Assembly: GCF_023073335.1 (NCBI RefSeq)
Contig: NZ_JADPJG010000003.1
Location: forward strand, 409,789-473,788
DNA length: 64,000 nucleotides
Reading direction: 5' to 3'
DNA from: Bradyrhizobium sp. 21
GTDB lineage: Bacteria; Pseudomonadota; Alphaproteobacteria; Rhizobiales; Xanthobacteraceae
Part shown: positions 9,333 to 19,677 of the stretch, in pieces
Layout: each line of letters starts with the position of its first letter
Numbering within the stretch: position 1 is the stretch's first letter
The notes under the pieces: model-generated
What the model saw: only the letters and a program-made list of their open reading frames with translations
Databases searched by the model: none
Told to the model about the DNA's origin: nothing
Program-made: the position numbers and the translations under genes

Positions 9333-9956
9333 TCACCCCGCCGCCTTTTCCCCCTTCAGCGCCGCCACCTCCGCTTCCAGCTCCGCGATGCGCTGGTCCC
9401 TTGCCGCCAGTGCTCCAGCAACATCCGCCGCATCGAACTTCTGCGGGATGTGCTGTGGGCAGTTGGTATCCCACGCCGCGATCTTGAACAGGATCACCTG
9501 CTCCGGCCGCGCGCGATAGCCTTTCGGCATCAGCGACGTCGTCAGCGCCTCGTCGTCCTCGACCACGCGGGCCTCGCCCCAGATCTTCACCCGGCGGCGA
9601 TGAGCGTAGTCCATCACGAAGATGTAGGCCTTGGGATTCTCCGTCAGGTTCCCCTGCGTGATGTATTGCCGGTTGCCGGCGTAATCGGTGAAAGCCAGGG
9701 TCTGCTTGTCCAGCACCTTCAAAAACCCCTTCGGGCCGCCGCGGTGCTGAATATAGGGCTGGCCGTCGGCCGAGGCGGTGGCGAAATAAAAGCTGTTGGT
9801 CCCGGCCAGGAACGCCGCGAGGTCCTCATCGACCTCGGTGCGCCAGCCACGCTGCTCGGCATGAGCATAGCCGTCGCGTGATCCCTTTCGGGTCTGGATC
9901 GATTTCACCGCCGGCGTAAACGCCACGTCGCTGGCGTAGGTATGAGTTGCCGTCAT
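9333..9956 (-). CDS. Pyridoxamine 5'-phosphate oxidase-family (flavin split-barrel) protein
   Basis: A 207-residue protein of the PNPOx-like split-barrel superfamily. The core shows FLAGTNSFYFATASADGQPYIQHRGGP, then LAFTDYAGNRQYITQGNLTENPKAYIF, typical of small FMN-binding oxidoreductases. The C-terminus adds a short predicted coiled coil (ARDQRIAELEAEVAALKGEK). The substrate is unknown; such proteins reduce or oxidise small molecules, or bind FMN or F420. I chose ATG 9956 because AGGAGA lies 8 bases upstream; the frame can be extended 31 codons upstream without any such site. It is divergent from the LysR gene at 10079, which probably controls it. Confidence 0.85.
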   Translation of the reverse strand: MTATHTYASDVAFTPAVKSIQTRKGSRDGYAHAEQRGWRTEVDEDLAAFLAGTNSFYFATASADGQPYIQHRGGPKGFLKVLDKQTLAFTDYAGNRQYITQGNLTENPKAYIFVMDYAHRRRVKIWGEARVVEDDEALTTSLMPKGYRARPEQVILFKIAAWDTNCPQHIPQKFDAADVAGALAARDQRIAELEAEVAALKGEKAAG

Positions 9957-10056
9957 CGGAACATCTCCTGAAGATTCCGGCGCATCTCTGCGTCTCTCGC
10001 GAGCTAAAATGGACCTTTCCGCGGTTAAAACAATCTGCCCGCTTGACACTTCATCG

Positions 10057-10071
10057 TTGCATTATATGCAA
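10057..10071. promoter_or_regulatory. Palindrome TTGCAT-TAT-ATGCAA, candidate LysR operator
   Basis: A perfect 6-3-6 palindrome ends 7 bases before the LysR start codon, in the 122-bp gap between the divergent split-barrel gene and the LysR gene. Its position suits autoregulation by a LysR protein. This is an inference from symmetry and position only. Confidence 0.5.
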
Positions 10072-10078
10072 TAATGCG

Positions 10079-10963
10079 ATGGACCGGCTTGAAGCCATGC
10101 ATGTCTTCGTCACCGTCGCCGATTTGCGCGGCTTTGCGCCGGCGGCGCGCAAGCTGCGGCTGTCCCCTTCGGCCGTCACGCGGCTGATCGCGGCGCTGGA
10201 GGAGCATCTCGGCGCGCGGCTGTTGCAGCGGACCACCCGGCAGGTGGGGCTGACCGACGTCGGCACGCGCTATCTGGAGCGCGCGCGGCGCATCCTCGCC
10301 GATGTCGAGGAGGCCGACGGCTCCGCGCGGGAGGAGCGCAACCGGCCGAGCGGGCGGCTGGTGGTGTCGGCCCCGGTCGGCTTCGGCCGTCTCCATGTCG
10401 GGCCCGTCATGACCGCCTACCTCAAGCGTTATCCCGAAGTCGCCGGCGAACTCAGGCTATCGGACCATCTCGTCAACCTCGTCGAGGACGCCGTCGACGC
10501 CGCGGTGCGCATCGGCCATCTCGCCGACTCCTCCCTCGTTGCGCGCCAGGTCGGCGAGATGCGGCGGATCACGGTGGCGACGCCGGGCTATCTGAAGCGC
10601 CATGGCGAGCCGAAGACGCCGGAGGCACTACTCGCGCACCAGACCATCGCCTTCGGTCCATCCGCCAGCTGGCGCTTCGTGCAGGATGGCCGCGAGATCG
10701 AAGTGGCGCCGACGCCGCGTTTTACCAGCAACAGCGCCGACGCCGCCCTGCAATATGCCGAGGCCGGCGGCGGCGTGACGCGGGTGCTGGCCTATCAGGC
10801 CGCCGAGGGCCTGAAGCGCGGCCGGCTGAAAATCGTGCTGGCAAAGTACGAGCAGCCGGCGCTGCCGATCCACATCGTCTACCCGACCTCGCGCCTGCTC
10901 TCGGCCAAGGTGCGCGCATTCGTCGATCTCGTGGTGGAGACGGCGGAGTGGAGGTTCGGGTAG
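10079..10963 (+). CDS. LysR-family transcriptional regulator
   Basis: A 294-residue LysR-type regulator. The N-terminal helix-turn-helix reads MHVFVTVADLRGFAPAARKL and LSPSAVTRLIAALEEHLGARLLQRTTR, followed by a linker helix and a periplasmic-binding-fold effector domain (SGRLVVSAPVGFGRLH onward). It resembles the large group of LysR proteins that regulate a divergent oxidoreductase. It starts at ATG 10079; a longer frame back to 9947 would run through the promoter palindrome. The likely target is the split-barrel gene divergent from it. The effector is not predictable. Confidence 0.9.
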   Translation: MDRLEAMHVFVTVADLRGFAPAARKLRLSPSAVTRLIAALEEHLGARLLQRTTRQVGLTDVGTRYLERARRILADVEEADGSAREERNRPSGRLVVSAPVGFGRLHVGPVMTAYLKRYPEVAGELRLSDHLVNLVEDAVDAAVRIGHLADSSLVARQVGEMRRITVATPGYLKRHGEPKTPEALLAHQTIAFGPSASWRFVQDGREIEVAPTPRFTSNSADAALQYAEAGGGVTRVLAYQAAEGLKRGRLKIVLAKYEQPALPIHIVYPTSRLLSAKVRAFVDLVVETAEWRFG

Positions 10964-10965
10964 GG

Positions 10966-11095
10966 CTCGTGTCCCGGACGCGCCGCGGAGCGGCGCAGAG
11001 CCGGGACCAGAAGGCGGCTGGGTCGCGTTTGAAGTATGGGCCCCGGCTCTGCGGAGCGGCACTTCGCGCCGCACCGCGTCCGGGGCACGAGAGCA
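10966..11095. repeat. Long inverted repeat, CGTCCGGGGCACGAG family
   Basis: GCTCGTGTCCCGGACGCG near 10967 and GCGTCCGGGGCACGAG near 11078 are inverted arms. Between them lie inner inverted copies of a CAGAGCCGGGACCAG / CCCCGGCTCTGCG motif. It fills the space between the LysR gene and the convergent thioesterase gene and has no coding signal. Confidence 0.75.
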
Positions 11096-11515
11096 TCACC
11101 CCTTCTTCGGCACCACACGAAACGTCGCGCTGGCACGCGCGATCACGGCATTGTCAGCCTTCACCAGGCTCTGCACGAAGCAGATCGTCTTGCCGGTCTT
11201 GATCACGTCGCTCTCGATCGCGAGCCACTGGCCGATCTCGGCGGAGCCGACGAAATCGACCGTGAGCGAGACCGTCACGAACGACGTGGTCCACCCCGTC
11301 ACCTGTGCGCAGCTATAGCCCATGGCGTTGTCGGAGAGCGATGCGATGAGACCGCCGTGGATCAGCCCACGCCCGTTGGTATGCGGTTTCGCCAGACGCA
11401 GGCCGAAGATCACGGCCTTGTCGGTCTTTTTTGAGTAGAGCGGCTCCCAGGGATCGGTGAGCGGGCTCTTGCGGAAATGCGGCTCGAAGCCTTCGGGAAT
11501 GTCGGTGCTGGTCAT
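11096..11515 (-). CDS. PaaI-type hotdog-fold thioesterase
   Basis: A 139-residue single-domain hotdog protein. The family signature RGLIHGGLIASLSDNAMGYS (PaaI/4HBT type, helix carrying the HGG motif) is intact, followed by VSLTVDFVGSAEIGQWL and VIARASATFRV strands. Such enzymes hydrolyse acyl-CoA or aryl-CoA thioesters in the cytoplasm, often as housekeeping for stalled CoA esters. It lies just upstream of pobA's 3' end and inside the hydroxycinnamate region, but is oriented so that it need not be co-transcribed with it. The substrate is not determined. Confidence 0.87.
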   Translation of the reverse strand: MTSTDIPEGFEPHFRKSPLTDPWEPLYSKKTDKAVIFGLRLAKPHTNGRGLIHGGLIASLSDNAMGYSCAQVTGWTTSFVTVSLTVDFVGSAEIGQWLAIESDVIKTGKTICFVQSLVKADNAVIARASATFRVVPKKG

Positions 11516-11626
11516 GTCTGCCTCGCGTCGTTGGCTGCCGCCATTGAATGCGACGTGGATGACGGTTTCACCGCCTACAAAGTTTTAAACGGAATTTGCG
11601 CGGGTGTTTGAAATGGACGGCGCCGT

Positions 11627-11712
11627 CATTGCGAGGAGCCCTTGCGACGAAGCAATCCAGAGTCCTTCCGCAGAGACGGTCTGGATTGCTTCGCTTCGCT
11701 CGCAATGACGGG
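11627..11712. repeat. Interspersed inverted repeat, GTCATTGCGAG...GCAATCCAGA family (copy 1)
   Basis: GTCATTGCGAGGAGC...GCAATCCAGA is inverted as TCTGGATTGCTTCGC...CTCGCAATGAC. The same element occurs at 62963-63051. It lies between the thioesterase promoter and the 3' end of pobA, and is non-coding. Confidence 0.82.
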
Positions 11713-11738
11713 AGTATGCGGCACCGCCACGTTTCCCC

Positions 11739-12989
<1,251 letters not shown>

Positions 12990-13117
12990 GGTTGGGGTCC
13001 ATGACGCGGCGGCAGGCCGCGCCAATTCCGGCTTGAACGCGCCGGCCAATTAGATAACATGTTAATTAACGAGACCGGGCCATCGAAGCCCGCCGTCAAA
13101 ACAGGGAGAGACGCGTG

Positions 13118-14134
13118 ATGAGGAAAGCCTGTCTGGCTTTGCTGCTGGCAGCAAGCGTAAGCCCTGCGTTCGCGCAGGATAAAACCTTCGATTTGAAGAT
13201 CTCGCACTGGGTGCCGGCCTCGCATCCGCTGCAGAAGTCGCTGGAGGACTGGGCGGCTGCGGTCGAGAAGGATTCCGGCGGCACCATCAAGGGCAAGGTG
13301 TTTCCCGCCCAGCAGCTCGGCAAGGCCTTCGACCATTACGACATGGCGCGCGACGGCATCGCCGACGTCACCTATGTCAATCCCGGCTACCAGCCCGGCC
13401 GCTTCCCGATCGTCGGCGCCGGCGAATTGCCGTTCCTGATCTCGGACGCCAAGGGCGGCTCGATGGGGCTGGACGCCTGGTATCGCAAATATGCCGAGAA
13501 GGAGATGAAGGACGTCAAATACTGCCTGGCCTTCGTCCACTCGCCCTCCTCGTTCCACTCCCGCACCAAGAAGATCGTGATGCCGGAGGACGTGAAGGGC
13601 CTGAAGATTCGCCCGGCCCATGCCACCATGGCGAATTTCGTCACCTCGCTCGGCGGCACCAATGTGCAGTCGTCCGCGCCTGAAGTGCGCGACATCATCG
13701 AGCGCGGCGTCGCCGACGGCGTCACCTTCCCCTGGGGCTCGCTGGTGCTGTTCGGCATCGACAAGGTGACCAAGTACGACATGGAGGCGCCGCTCTACAC
13801 CACGACGTTCGTGTTCGTCATGAACAAGGACAAGTACAATGCGATGTCCGACAAGCAGAAGGCCGCGATCGACAAGAACTGCTCGACCGAGATGGCCGGC
13901 GTGGTCGGCGAGCACTGGGGCAAGTTCGAGGATGCCGGCGTCGACAAGGTGAAGGCGGAGACCGATCACGAGGTCTACAAGCTGACGCCGGACCAGACCG
14001 CCGCCTGGAAGAAGGCCGCCGAACCGCTGGTGAAGACCTGGAGTGACGGGGCGAAAAAGACCGGTGCCGATCCGGACGCCGCACTCGCGGATTTGAAGGC
14101 GTCGCTGAAGAAGTACAACGCGCTGGCGGAGTGA
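13118..14134 (+). CDS. TRAP transporter solute-binding subunit DctP (TarP-like)
   Basis: A 338-residue DctP-family periplasmic protein with a clear signal peptide (KACLALLLAASVSPAFA, cleavage before QDK). The mature protein opens ISHWVPASHPLQKSLEDWAA and keeps the TRAP signature region LKIRPAHATMANFVTSLGG, which includes the arginine that contacts the ligand carboxylate. It should capture a carboxylated substrate for the DctQM permease encoded next. In R. palustris a TRAP system, TarPQM, sits beside couAB and takes up hydroxycinnamates, so an aromatic carboxylate is likely. I chose ATG 13118 behind AGGGAGAG; an in-frame GTG lies one codon earlier. Confidence 0.92.
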   Translation: MRKACLALLLAASVSPAFAQDKTFDLKISHWVPASHPLQKSLEDWAAAVEKDSGGTIKGKVFPAQQLGKAFDHYDMARDGIADVTYVNPGYQPGRFPIVGAGELPFLISDAKGGSMGLDAWYRKYAEKEMKDVKYCLAFVHSPSSFHSRTKKIVMPEDVKGLKIRPAHATMANFVTSLGGTNVQSSAPEVRDIIERGVADGVTFPWGSLVLFGIDKVTKYDMEAPLYTTTFVFVMNKDKYNAMSDKQKAAIDKNCSTEMAGVVGEHWGKFEDAGVDKVKAETDHEVYKLTPDQTAAWKKAAEPLVKTWSDGAKKTGADPDAALADLKASLKKYNALAE

Positions 14135-14157
14135 CGCCGCGGCGCGATCGGTCCTTC

Positions 14158-14306
14158 CTCCTCCTCTCCCCGTCCTTACGGGGAGAGGGTTGGGGTGAGG
14201 GGCTGCTTCGGCAAAGATAGTGACAGATGGACTCGCGGAGAGTCCCCCTCACCCGATTCGAGCAGCGCTCGAATTCGACCTCTCCCCGCAAGCGGGGCGA
14301 GGTGAA
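14158..14306. repeat. Interspersed palindromic repeat, CTCTCCCCGCAAG family (copy 2)
   Basis: CCTCTCCCCGTCCTTACGGGGAGAGGG and CCTCTCCCCGCAAGCGGGGCGAGG hairpins flank GGTGAGGGG...CCCCTCACC arms. This copy is unusual in lying inside an operon, between dctP and dctQ, where it could lower expression of the downstream permease genes or stabilise the dctP message. Confidence 0.78.
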
Positions 14307-14358
14307 GTCCGCGGCGAGACCGAGATCAAACAATGACAGCACACGACGGGCCCACCCC

Positions 14359-14868
14359 ATGAAGCGCAGCTGGATGGATCGCGTTATCGATTCGATCGAG
14401 TGGATCGCGGCGGCCTTCGTCGGCATCGTCGCGCTCGACATCTTCCTGTCGGTGCTGCTGCGCAACACGCTGAACTACGCGATCCCCGACAGTTTCGACA
14501 TCGGCCGCATGCTGCTCGGCATTCTGATTTTCTGGGGCATCGCGGCGACCTCCTATCGCGGCACCCACATCACGGTCGATCTGGTCTGGGGCAATGTTGG
14601 ACCGCGCTATCAGCGCTGGATCGACGTGTTCGCGACCCTGGTGCTGCTGTTCGTCGTCACGGTGCAGACCTGGACGCTGTTCGACAAGGTGCGCGGCACC
14701 TACAACGACAACGTCCAGACCTTCGACATGCACATGCCGACCTGGCCGTTCTTCGCGATCGCCTGGATCGGCGACGCCTCCGCCGTGCTGCTGATCGCGA
14801 TCCGCACCTACCGGCTGATCTTCCATCCGGAAGAGATGCACGACCCCAAGCTGAAGGCGACGGAGTAA
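14359..14868 (+). CDS. TRAP transporter small permease DctQ (TarQ-like)
   Basis: A 169-residue membrane protein with about four transmembrane helices, typical of DctQ: WMDRVIDSIEWIAAAFVGIVALDIFLSVLLRN, ILIFWGIAATSYRGTHITVDLVW, and WPFFAIAWIGDASAVLLIAIRTYRL. It pairs with the DctM subunit encoded two bases after its stop. The start is ATG 14359; the open frame reaches 14227 but that part is the palindromic repeat. It is separated from dctP by 224 bases containing the repeat. Confidence 0.9.
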   Translation: MKRSWMDRVIDSIEWIAAAFVGIVALDIFLSVLLRNTLNYAIPDSFDIGRMLLGILIFWGIAATSYRGTHITVDLVWGNVGPRYQRWIDVFATLVLLFVVTVQTWTLFDKVRGTYNDNVQTFDMHMPTWPFFAIAWIGDASAVLLIAIRTYRLIFHPEEMHDPKLKATE

Positions 14869-14870
14869 TC

Positions 14871-16190
14871 ATGAGCACCGATGCCGTCGCCGTAATCGGC
14901 TTCGTTTCCCTGTTCGCGCTGATGCTGTTGCGCGTGCCCGTCGGCATGGCCATGGGCCTCGTCGGCGTCTCCGGCTTCACCTATCTCGTCGGCGCGACGC
15001 CGGCGCTGAAGCTGGTCGGCCAGACCTCGATGCGCACGGTCACCGACTACACCTTCGGCGTCATCCCGATGTTCTTGCTGATGGGCTCGTTCGTCAGCAA
15101 TTCCGGCATGAGCCGCGAGTTGTTCCGCGCCGCCAACGGATTTGTCGGGCATCTGCGCGGCGGGCTCGGGATCGCCACGGTCGGCGCCTGCGGCGGCTTT
15201 GCCGCGATCTGCGGCTCGTCGGTCGCGACCGCCGCGACTTTCTCCGCAGTCGCCTACCCCGAGATGCGCCGCTTCGGCTATCCGCAGTCCTTTGCCACCG
15301 GCGTCATCGCGGCCGGCGGCACGCTGGGCGCGATGCTGCCGCCCTCCACGGTGCTTGCGGTCTACGGTATCATCACCGAGCAGGACATCGGAAAACTGTT
15401 CATCGCCGGCATCATTCCGGGCCTGCTGGCGATGACGATGTACATGATCACGATCTTTCTGATCGGATACTTCCGACCGGACTTTTTGCCCAAGGGCAAG
15501 GTGCTGCCGTGGCGCGAGCGCTTCGCCGGCTTGAAGGAGATCTGGGCGCCGGTGCTGCTGTTCGTGTTCGTGATCGGCGGCCTCTACGGCCTGCCCTATC
15601 TGCCGCGCTTCACGCCGACGGAAGCCGGCGGCGTCGGCGCGGCCGGCGCCTTCATCATCGGCGTGCTGACGGGGCGCCTCGACCGCGAGAAGATTTTGGC
15701 GTCGCTGCTCCAGGCCACGCGCACCGCGGCCGCGGTGTTCACCGTACTGATCGGCGCCTTGATCTTCGGCTATTTCCTCACGGTGACGCAGACCCCGCAG
15801 AAGGTGACGGAATTCCTCACCGGCCTCGGCCTCGGTCCCTACGGCGTGCTGGCGCTGATCATGGTGATGTATCTGGTGCTCGGCTGCCTGATGGACGCCA
15901 TGGCGATGATCATCCTGACCGTGCCGATCATCTTTCCCGTCATCACGCATCTCGGCTTCGACCCGATCTGGTTCGGCGTCATCATCGTCATGACGGTCGA
16001 GCTCGGCTTGATCCACCCGCCGGTGGGCATGAACGTCTTTGTCATCAAAAGCGTGGTCAAGGACGTCTCGTTCTCCACCATCTTCAAGGGCGTGATCCCG
16101 TTCGTGGCGACGGACCTCGTGCGCCTGGTGATTTTGATCGCGTTCCCGCTGCTGGCGACATGGCTGCCGACGCGGATGATGGCGCATTGA
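14871..16190 (+). CDS. TRAP transporter large permease DctM (TarM-like)
   Basis: A 439-residue DctM-family permease, almost wholly hydrophobic, with about 12 helices. Family marks include VGMAMGLVGVSGF, GGFAAICGSSVATAATFSAVAYPEMRRFGY, GGTLGAMLPPSTVLAVYGIITEQ and the C-terminal ELGLIHPPVGMNVFVIK. It uses an ion gradient to import the ligand delivered by DctP. It starts two bases after the dctQ stop, and DUF3237 follows 11 bases later, so all are one operon. Confidence 0.94.
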   Translation: MSTDAVAVIGFVSLFALMLLRVPVGMAMGLVGVSGFTYLVGATPALKLVGQTSMRTVTDYTFGVIPMFLLMGSFVSNSGMSRELFRAANGFVGHLRGGLGIATVGACGGFAAICGSSVATAATFSAVAYPEMRRFGYPQSFATGVIAAGGTLGAMLPPSTVLAVYGIITEQDIGKLFIAGIIPGLLAMTMYMITIFLIGYFRPDFLPKGKVLPWRERFAGLKEIWAPVLLFVFVIGGLYGLPYLPRFTPTEAGGVGAAGAFIIGVLTGRLDREKILASLLQATRTAAAVFTVLIGALIFGYFLTVTQTPQKVTEFLTGLGLGPYGVLALIMVMYLVLGCLMDAMAMIILTVPIIFPVITHLGFDPIWFGVIIVMTVELGLIHPPVGMNVFVIKSVVKDVSFSTIFKGVIPFVATDLVRLVILIAFPLLATWLPTRMMAH

Positions 16191-16201
16191 GAGGTTGACC
16201 A

Positions 16202-16663
16202 ATGACTACACCGGCGCTGGAGACCAAATACGTCTTCACCATCACCGCACGCATCGGTGACGTCGTCACCGCCGGCGAGACCGGCATCGGCATTCGCCGC
16301 ATCATCCCGATCCTCGGCGGCGAGGTGACGGGCACGATTACCGGCAAGGTGCTGCCGTTCGGCGCCGACTTTCAGACCATCCGCCCGAATGAGCTGATCG
16401 ATCTCGAAGCCAAATACGCCTTCGAGACCGACGACGGCGCCGTTGTCTACGTCGAGAACAAGGGCATGCGCTTCGGCCCGGTGGAGCTGTTGCAAAAGCT
16501 CAAGCGTGGCGAGCCGGTCGATCCGAAGCTGATTTATTTTCGCACCGTGCCCAAGTTCGAGACAGGGCATGAAAACTACCGCTGGCTGATGCAGCACATC
16601 TTTGTCGGCTCAGCCGCGCGGCACGCCGACCGGGTGGTGATCGACGTTCATCAGGTGGTGTAA
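16202..16663 (+). CDS. DUF3237 family protein
   Basis: A 153-residue cytoplasmic protein matching DUF3237: the N-terminal half reads FTITARIGDVVTAGETGIGIRRIIPILGGEVTG with the family pattern of a small beta-barrel, then DDGAVVYVENKGMR and a C-terminal YFRTVPKFETG. Biochemical function of the family is unknown; members often accompany aromatic-acid catabolic genes. It is the last gene of the TRAP operon, 11 bases after dctM, so a role with the imported compound is likely. Confidence 0.82.
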   Translation: MTTPALETKYVFTITARIGDVVTAGETGIGIRRIIPILGGEVTGTITGKVLPFGADFQTIRPNELIDLEAKYAFETDDGAVVYVENKGMRFGPVELLQKLKRGEPVDPKLIYFRTVPKFETGHENYRWLMQHIFVGSAARHADRVVIDVHQVV

Positions 16664-16961
16664 GGGGGCGAGCGGGCTTCCGACACACTCCGCTCGTCGT
16701 CCCGGCGAAAGCCGGCTCCTGCCGTGTGCTCTATCGATTGCGACTGGTGGCAGTATCGAACGAGGAGTTTTCGCCAAACTACTCCCTGCGGTTATGGGTC
16801 CCGGCCTTCGCCGGGATGACATAGGATCTGGAGCGCCGGCTTCCGCACCTGACCGCTCCTTTCGGCCCCCTTCGCGGGCATCCGAAGGGCTCCGAACCCC
16901 GTCTCCTCCTTGACTCCCCCGGAATTCGTTATACAACATAACTATTCTTACAAGGACGCAA
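16664..16961. other. Gap of about 300 bases: repeat plus promoter of the catabolic operon
   Basis: 16694-16821 is a palindromic repeat (CGTCGTCCCGGCGAAAGCCGG inverted as CCCGGCCTTCGCCGGGATGACA). The last 45 bases are AT-rich and hold the GTTATACAACATAAC motif (16928-16942, perfect 5-bp arms) and AAGGA before ATG 16962. No gene is evident. Confidence 0.7.
16928..16942 (+). promoter_or_regulatory. GTTAT-N5-ATAAC inverted repeat upstream of the crotonase-ligase operon
   Basis: GTTATACAACATAAC has perfect 5-bp inverted arms and ends 19 bases before the start codon. The same spacing and near-same sequence occurs at 5496-5510 and 12975-12989, pointing to shared control of uptake, PobA and CoA-pathway genes. 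Confidence 0.5.
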
Positions 16962-17771
16962 ATGACACAGGGAAACGCCGAGACCGCTGACGCGGGCGCC
17001 TCCGGACTTTTGAGGATCGAGCGGGCCGACCGGGTTTTGACCGTGGGTCTGAACCGGCCGGCCAAGCGCAATGCGCTGAACGACGGCATCATCCTGGAAA
17101 TCGGCGAGTGTTTTGCGTCCCTGCCCGAGGATATCGGCGCGGTCGTCATCCATGGCATCGGCGACCATTTCTCCAGCGGTCTCGACCTCTCTGAATTGAC
17201 CGACCATGACGCGACCGGTGGTCTTCTCCATTCTCAAATGTGGCACCGGGTGTTCGACCGCATCCAGTACAGCCGCGTGCCCGTCATTGCGGCGCTGAAG
17301 GGCGCCGTGATCGGCGGCGGGCTGGAGCTTGCCTGCGCGGCGCATATCCGCGTCGCCGAGCCCTCGACCTATTTCGCCCTGCCGGAAGGGCAGCGCGGCA
17401 TCTTCGTCGGCGGCGGCGGCTCGGTTCGGCTGCCGCGGCTGATCGGCGTCGCCAGGATGATGGACATGATGCTGACCGGCCGCGTCTATTCCGCGACCGA
17501 AGGCACCTCCTACGGCTTTGCGCAATATGTCACGGAAGCCGGCAACGGCCTCGGCAAGGCGCTGGAGCTTGCGACCAAGGTCGCCTCCAACGCGCCGCTG
17601 ACGAACTTCGCCGTGCTCCAGGCGCTGCCGATGATCGCGGAGGCCAATCCCCAAACGGGCCTCTTGATGGAATCGCTGATGGCGACCGTCGCGCAGAGCG
17701 ACAAAGAGGCAAAACGCAGGATCCGCGAGTTCCTCGAACACAAGACCGCAAAGGTGAAGCCAAAATCATGA
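16962..17771 (+). CDS. Enoyl-CoA hydratase/crotonase of the hydroxycinnamate pathway (CouA-like)
   Basis: A 269-residue crotonase. Oxyanion-hole motifs FSSGLDLSEL and IGGGLELACAAHIRVAE are intact, and a glutamate in FALPEGQRGIF sits where Glu143 of hydroxycinnamoyl-CoA hydratase-lyase lies. It probably hydrates a p-hydroxycinnamoyl-CoA double bond; whether it also cleaves the product to a benzaldehyde and acetyl-CoA cannot be decided. It opens a tight operon: its stop overlaps the ligase start (ATGA). The RBS AAGGA precedes ATG 16962. In R. palustris couA and couB are likewise adjacent. Confidence 0.87.
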   Translation: MTQGNAETADAGASGLLRIERADRVLTVGLNRPAKRNALNDGIILEIGECFASLPEDIGAVVIHGIGDHFSSGLDLSELTDHDATGGLLHSQMWHRVFDRIQYSRVPVIAALKGAVIGGGLELACAAHIRVAEPSTYFALPEGQRGIFVGGGGSVRLPRLIGVARMMDMMLTGRVYSATEGTSYGFAQYVTEAGNGLGKALELATKVASNAPLTNFAVLQALPMIAEANPQTGLLMESLMATVAQSDKEAKRRIREFLEHKTAKVKPKS

Positions 17772-19651
17772 GCGCGCAGCCGTCCTCTTCCAGCATGGAG
17801 CGCGGCGCGAGCACTTCCCCGCTGCGGCCCATTTCGTTCGGCGATCCCGTCGTCAACATCGAGCGGCGCGACGACGGCACGATCTACCTGCGGCCCAAAC
17901 AGCCGCTCGGCGACTATCCGGTCCGCATTACCGACCGCCTGCATCATTGGGCGAAGACCACGCCCGACCGCGTCTTCATGGCCGAGCGCGAGGGCGGCCG
18001 CGGCTGGCGCAAGATCAGCTATTCCGAGCTTCTCGCCGCGAGCCGGCACATCGCCTCAGGCCTGATTGCGCGCGGCCTGTCGGCGGAGCGGCCGGTCATC
18101 ATCCTCTCCGGCAATTCGATCGACCACGCATTGCTCGCCTTCGGCGCCTACTATGCCGGCATCCCGTTCTGCCCGGTGTCGCCGGCCTATTCGCTGGTGT
18201 CGAAGGATTTCGGCAAGCTCTCCTATCTGATGAAGCTGCTGACGCCCGGCCTCGTCTTCGCCGAGGACGCCGACAAGTTTGCCGACGCGCTCGCGGCCAA
18301 CGTCTCGCTCGGCACCGAGATCGCCGCGTCCTATGGCACCGTGCCGGGCCGCGACGTCACCACGCTCGCCGATCTCATGGCGACCCCGATCCGCGGCGAT
18401 CTCGACGAGGTTCACGGCAAGATCGGCCCCGACACCATCGCGAAATTCCTGCTGACATCGGGCTCGACCGGCAATCCCAAGGCCGTCATCAACACCCAGC
18501 GCATGATCTGCGCCAACCAGGTGATGCTGCGCGAGACGCTCGCCTTTCTCAAGGACGAGCCGCCCGTCATCATCGACTGGCTGCCCTGGAATCACACCTT
18601 TGGCGGCAACCACAATATCGGGCTGACGCTCTACAATGGCGGTTCGATGTATCTGGACGCCGGCAAGCCGGTGCCCGGCGGCATCGAGGAGACCGTGCGC
18701 AATCTGCAGGAGATTTCGCCGACGGTCTATTTCAACGTCCCCAAGGGCTACGAGTCGCTGCTGCCTTATCTGCGCGACGACCAGGGCCTGCGCGCAAAAT
18801 TCTTCGACCGGCTGCATGCGATGTTCTTCTCGGGCGCGGCACTGTCGCCCTTCGTCTGGAACAGTCTGGACGAGCTCGCGCTGAAGGAAAAGGGCTACCG
18901 CGTACCGATGCTGACCGGCCTTGGCGCAACCGAGACCGCACCGTTCTTCATGTCGGTCAACCCGCGCACCAGCCGCTCCGGTCATGTCGGGCTTCCCGTA
19001 TCGGGCAATGACGCAAAACTGGTGCCGAACAACGGCAAAATGGAAGTGCGCTGCAAGGGGCCGAACGTGATGCCCGGCTACTGGCGCCAGCCCGACATCA
19101 CCGCGAAATCGTTCGACGAAGAGGGCTTCTACAAGCTCGGCGATGCGCTCAAGCCCGTCGATCCCGATGATTTCAACGCCGGCTTCGATTTCGACGGCCG
19201 CATCGGTGAGGATTTCAAGCTCGGCAGCGGCACGTGGGTCAGCGTCGGGCCCTTGCGCGCGCGCTTCGTTGCGGCCTGCGCACCGCTGGTGCGCGACGTC
19301 GTCATCGCCGGCATCAACCGTGACGAGGTCTCCGCACTCGTCGTGCTCGATCTCGACGGCTGTCGGCTGATCAACCCGACGCTGCCGGCCGACGACCTCG
19401 TCGTCGCGACACGCGACCGGCTGGTGCGCGAGGCATTTCGCGAACGGCTGACCCGCTTTCTCGGCGAGGCCACCGGCTCCTCGACGCGGATCACGCGCGC
19501 GATCCTGATGGACACGCCGCTGTCGATCGACAAGGGCGAAGTCACCGACAAGGGCTCGATCAACCAGCGCGCTGTGCTCGAGCATCGCAGCCTCCTGATC
19601 GAGGAGCTCTACGCTGCCAATCCATCCGACCGTGTGATATCGGTCGGCTAA
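17768..19651 (+). CDS. Feruloyl-CoA/p-coumaroyl-CoA synthetase (CouB/Fcs-like)
   Basis: A 627-residue AMP-forming acyl-CoA ligase of the feruloyl-CoA synthase group. The ATP-binding loop [13 protein letters not shown] lies near residue 230. Fcs-type features follow: [27 protein letters not shown], and the long C-terminal block [27 protein letters not shown]. It ligates CoA to a hydroxycinnamic acid at the cost of ATP. The ATGA overlap with the upstream crotonase gene indicates coupled translation. Exact choice between coumarate, ferulate and caffeate is not readable. Confidence 0.9.
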   Translation: MSAQPSSSSMERGASTSPLRPISFGDPVVNIERRDDGTIYLRPKQPLGDYPVRITDRLHHWAKTTPDRVFMAEREGGRGWRKISYSELLAASRHIASGLIARGLSAERPVIILSGNSIDHALLAFGAYYAGIPFCPVSPAYSLVSKDFGKLSYLMKLLTPGLVFAEDADKFADALAANVSLGTEIAASYGTVPGRDVTTLADLMATPIRGDLDEVHGKIGPDTIAKFLLTSGSTGNPKAVINTQRMICANQVMLRETLAFLKDEPPVIIDWLPWNHTFGGNHNIGLTLYNGGSMYLDAGKPVPGGIEETVRNLQEISPTVYFNVPKGYESLLPYLRDDQGLRAKFFDRLHAMFFSGAALSPFVWNSLDELALKEKGYRVPMLTGLGATETAPFFMSVNPRTSRSGHVGLPVSGNDAKLVPNNGKMEVRCKGPNVMPGYWRQPDITAKSFDEEGFYKLGDALKPVDPDDFNAGFDFDGRIGEDFKLGSGTWVSVGPLRARFVAACAPLVRDVVIAGINRDEVSALVVLDLDGCRLINPTLPADDLVVATRDRLVREAFRERLTRFLGEATGSSTRITRAILMDTPLSIDKGEVTDKGSINQRAVLEHRSLLIEELYAANPSDRVISVG

Positions 19652-19677
19652 GAAAATCATCGCACCAGGAGAGCGCC

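Noticed and set aside
14808..16202. Long minus-strand frame opposite the TRAP large permease
   Set aside because: The translation is a run of His, Asp and Arg with no domain, typical of the antisense of a hydrophobic membrane protein.
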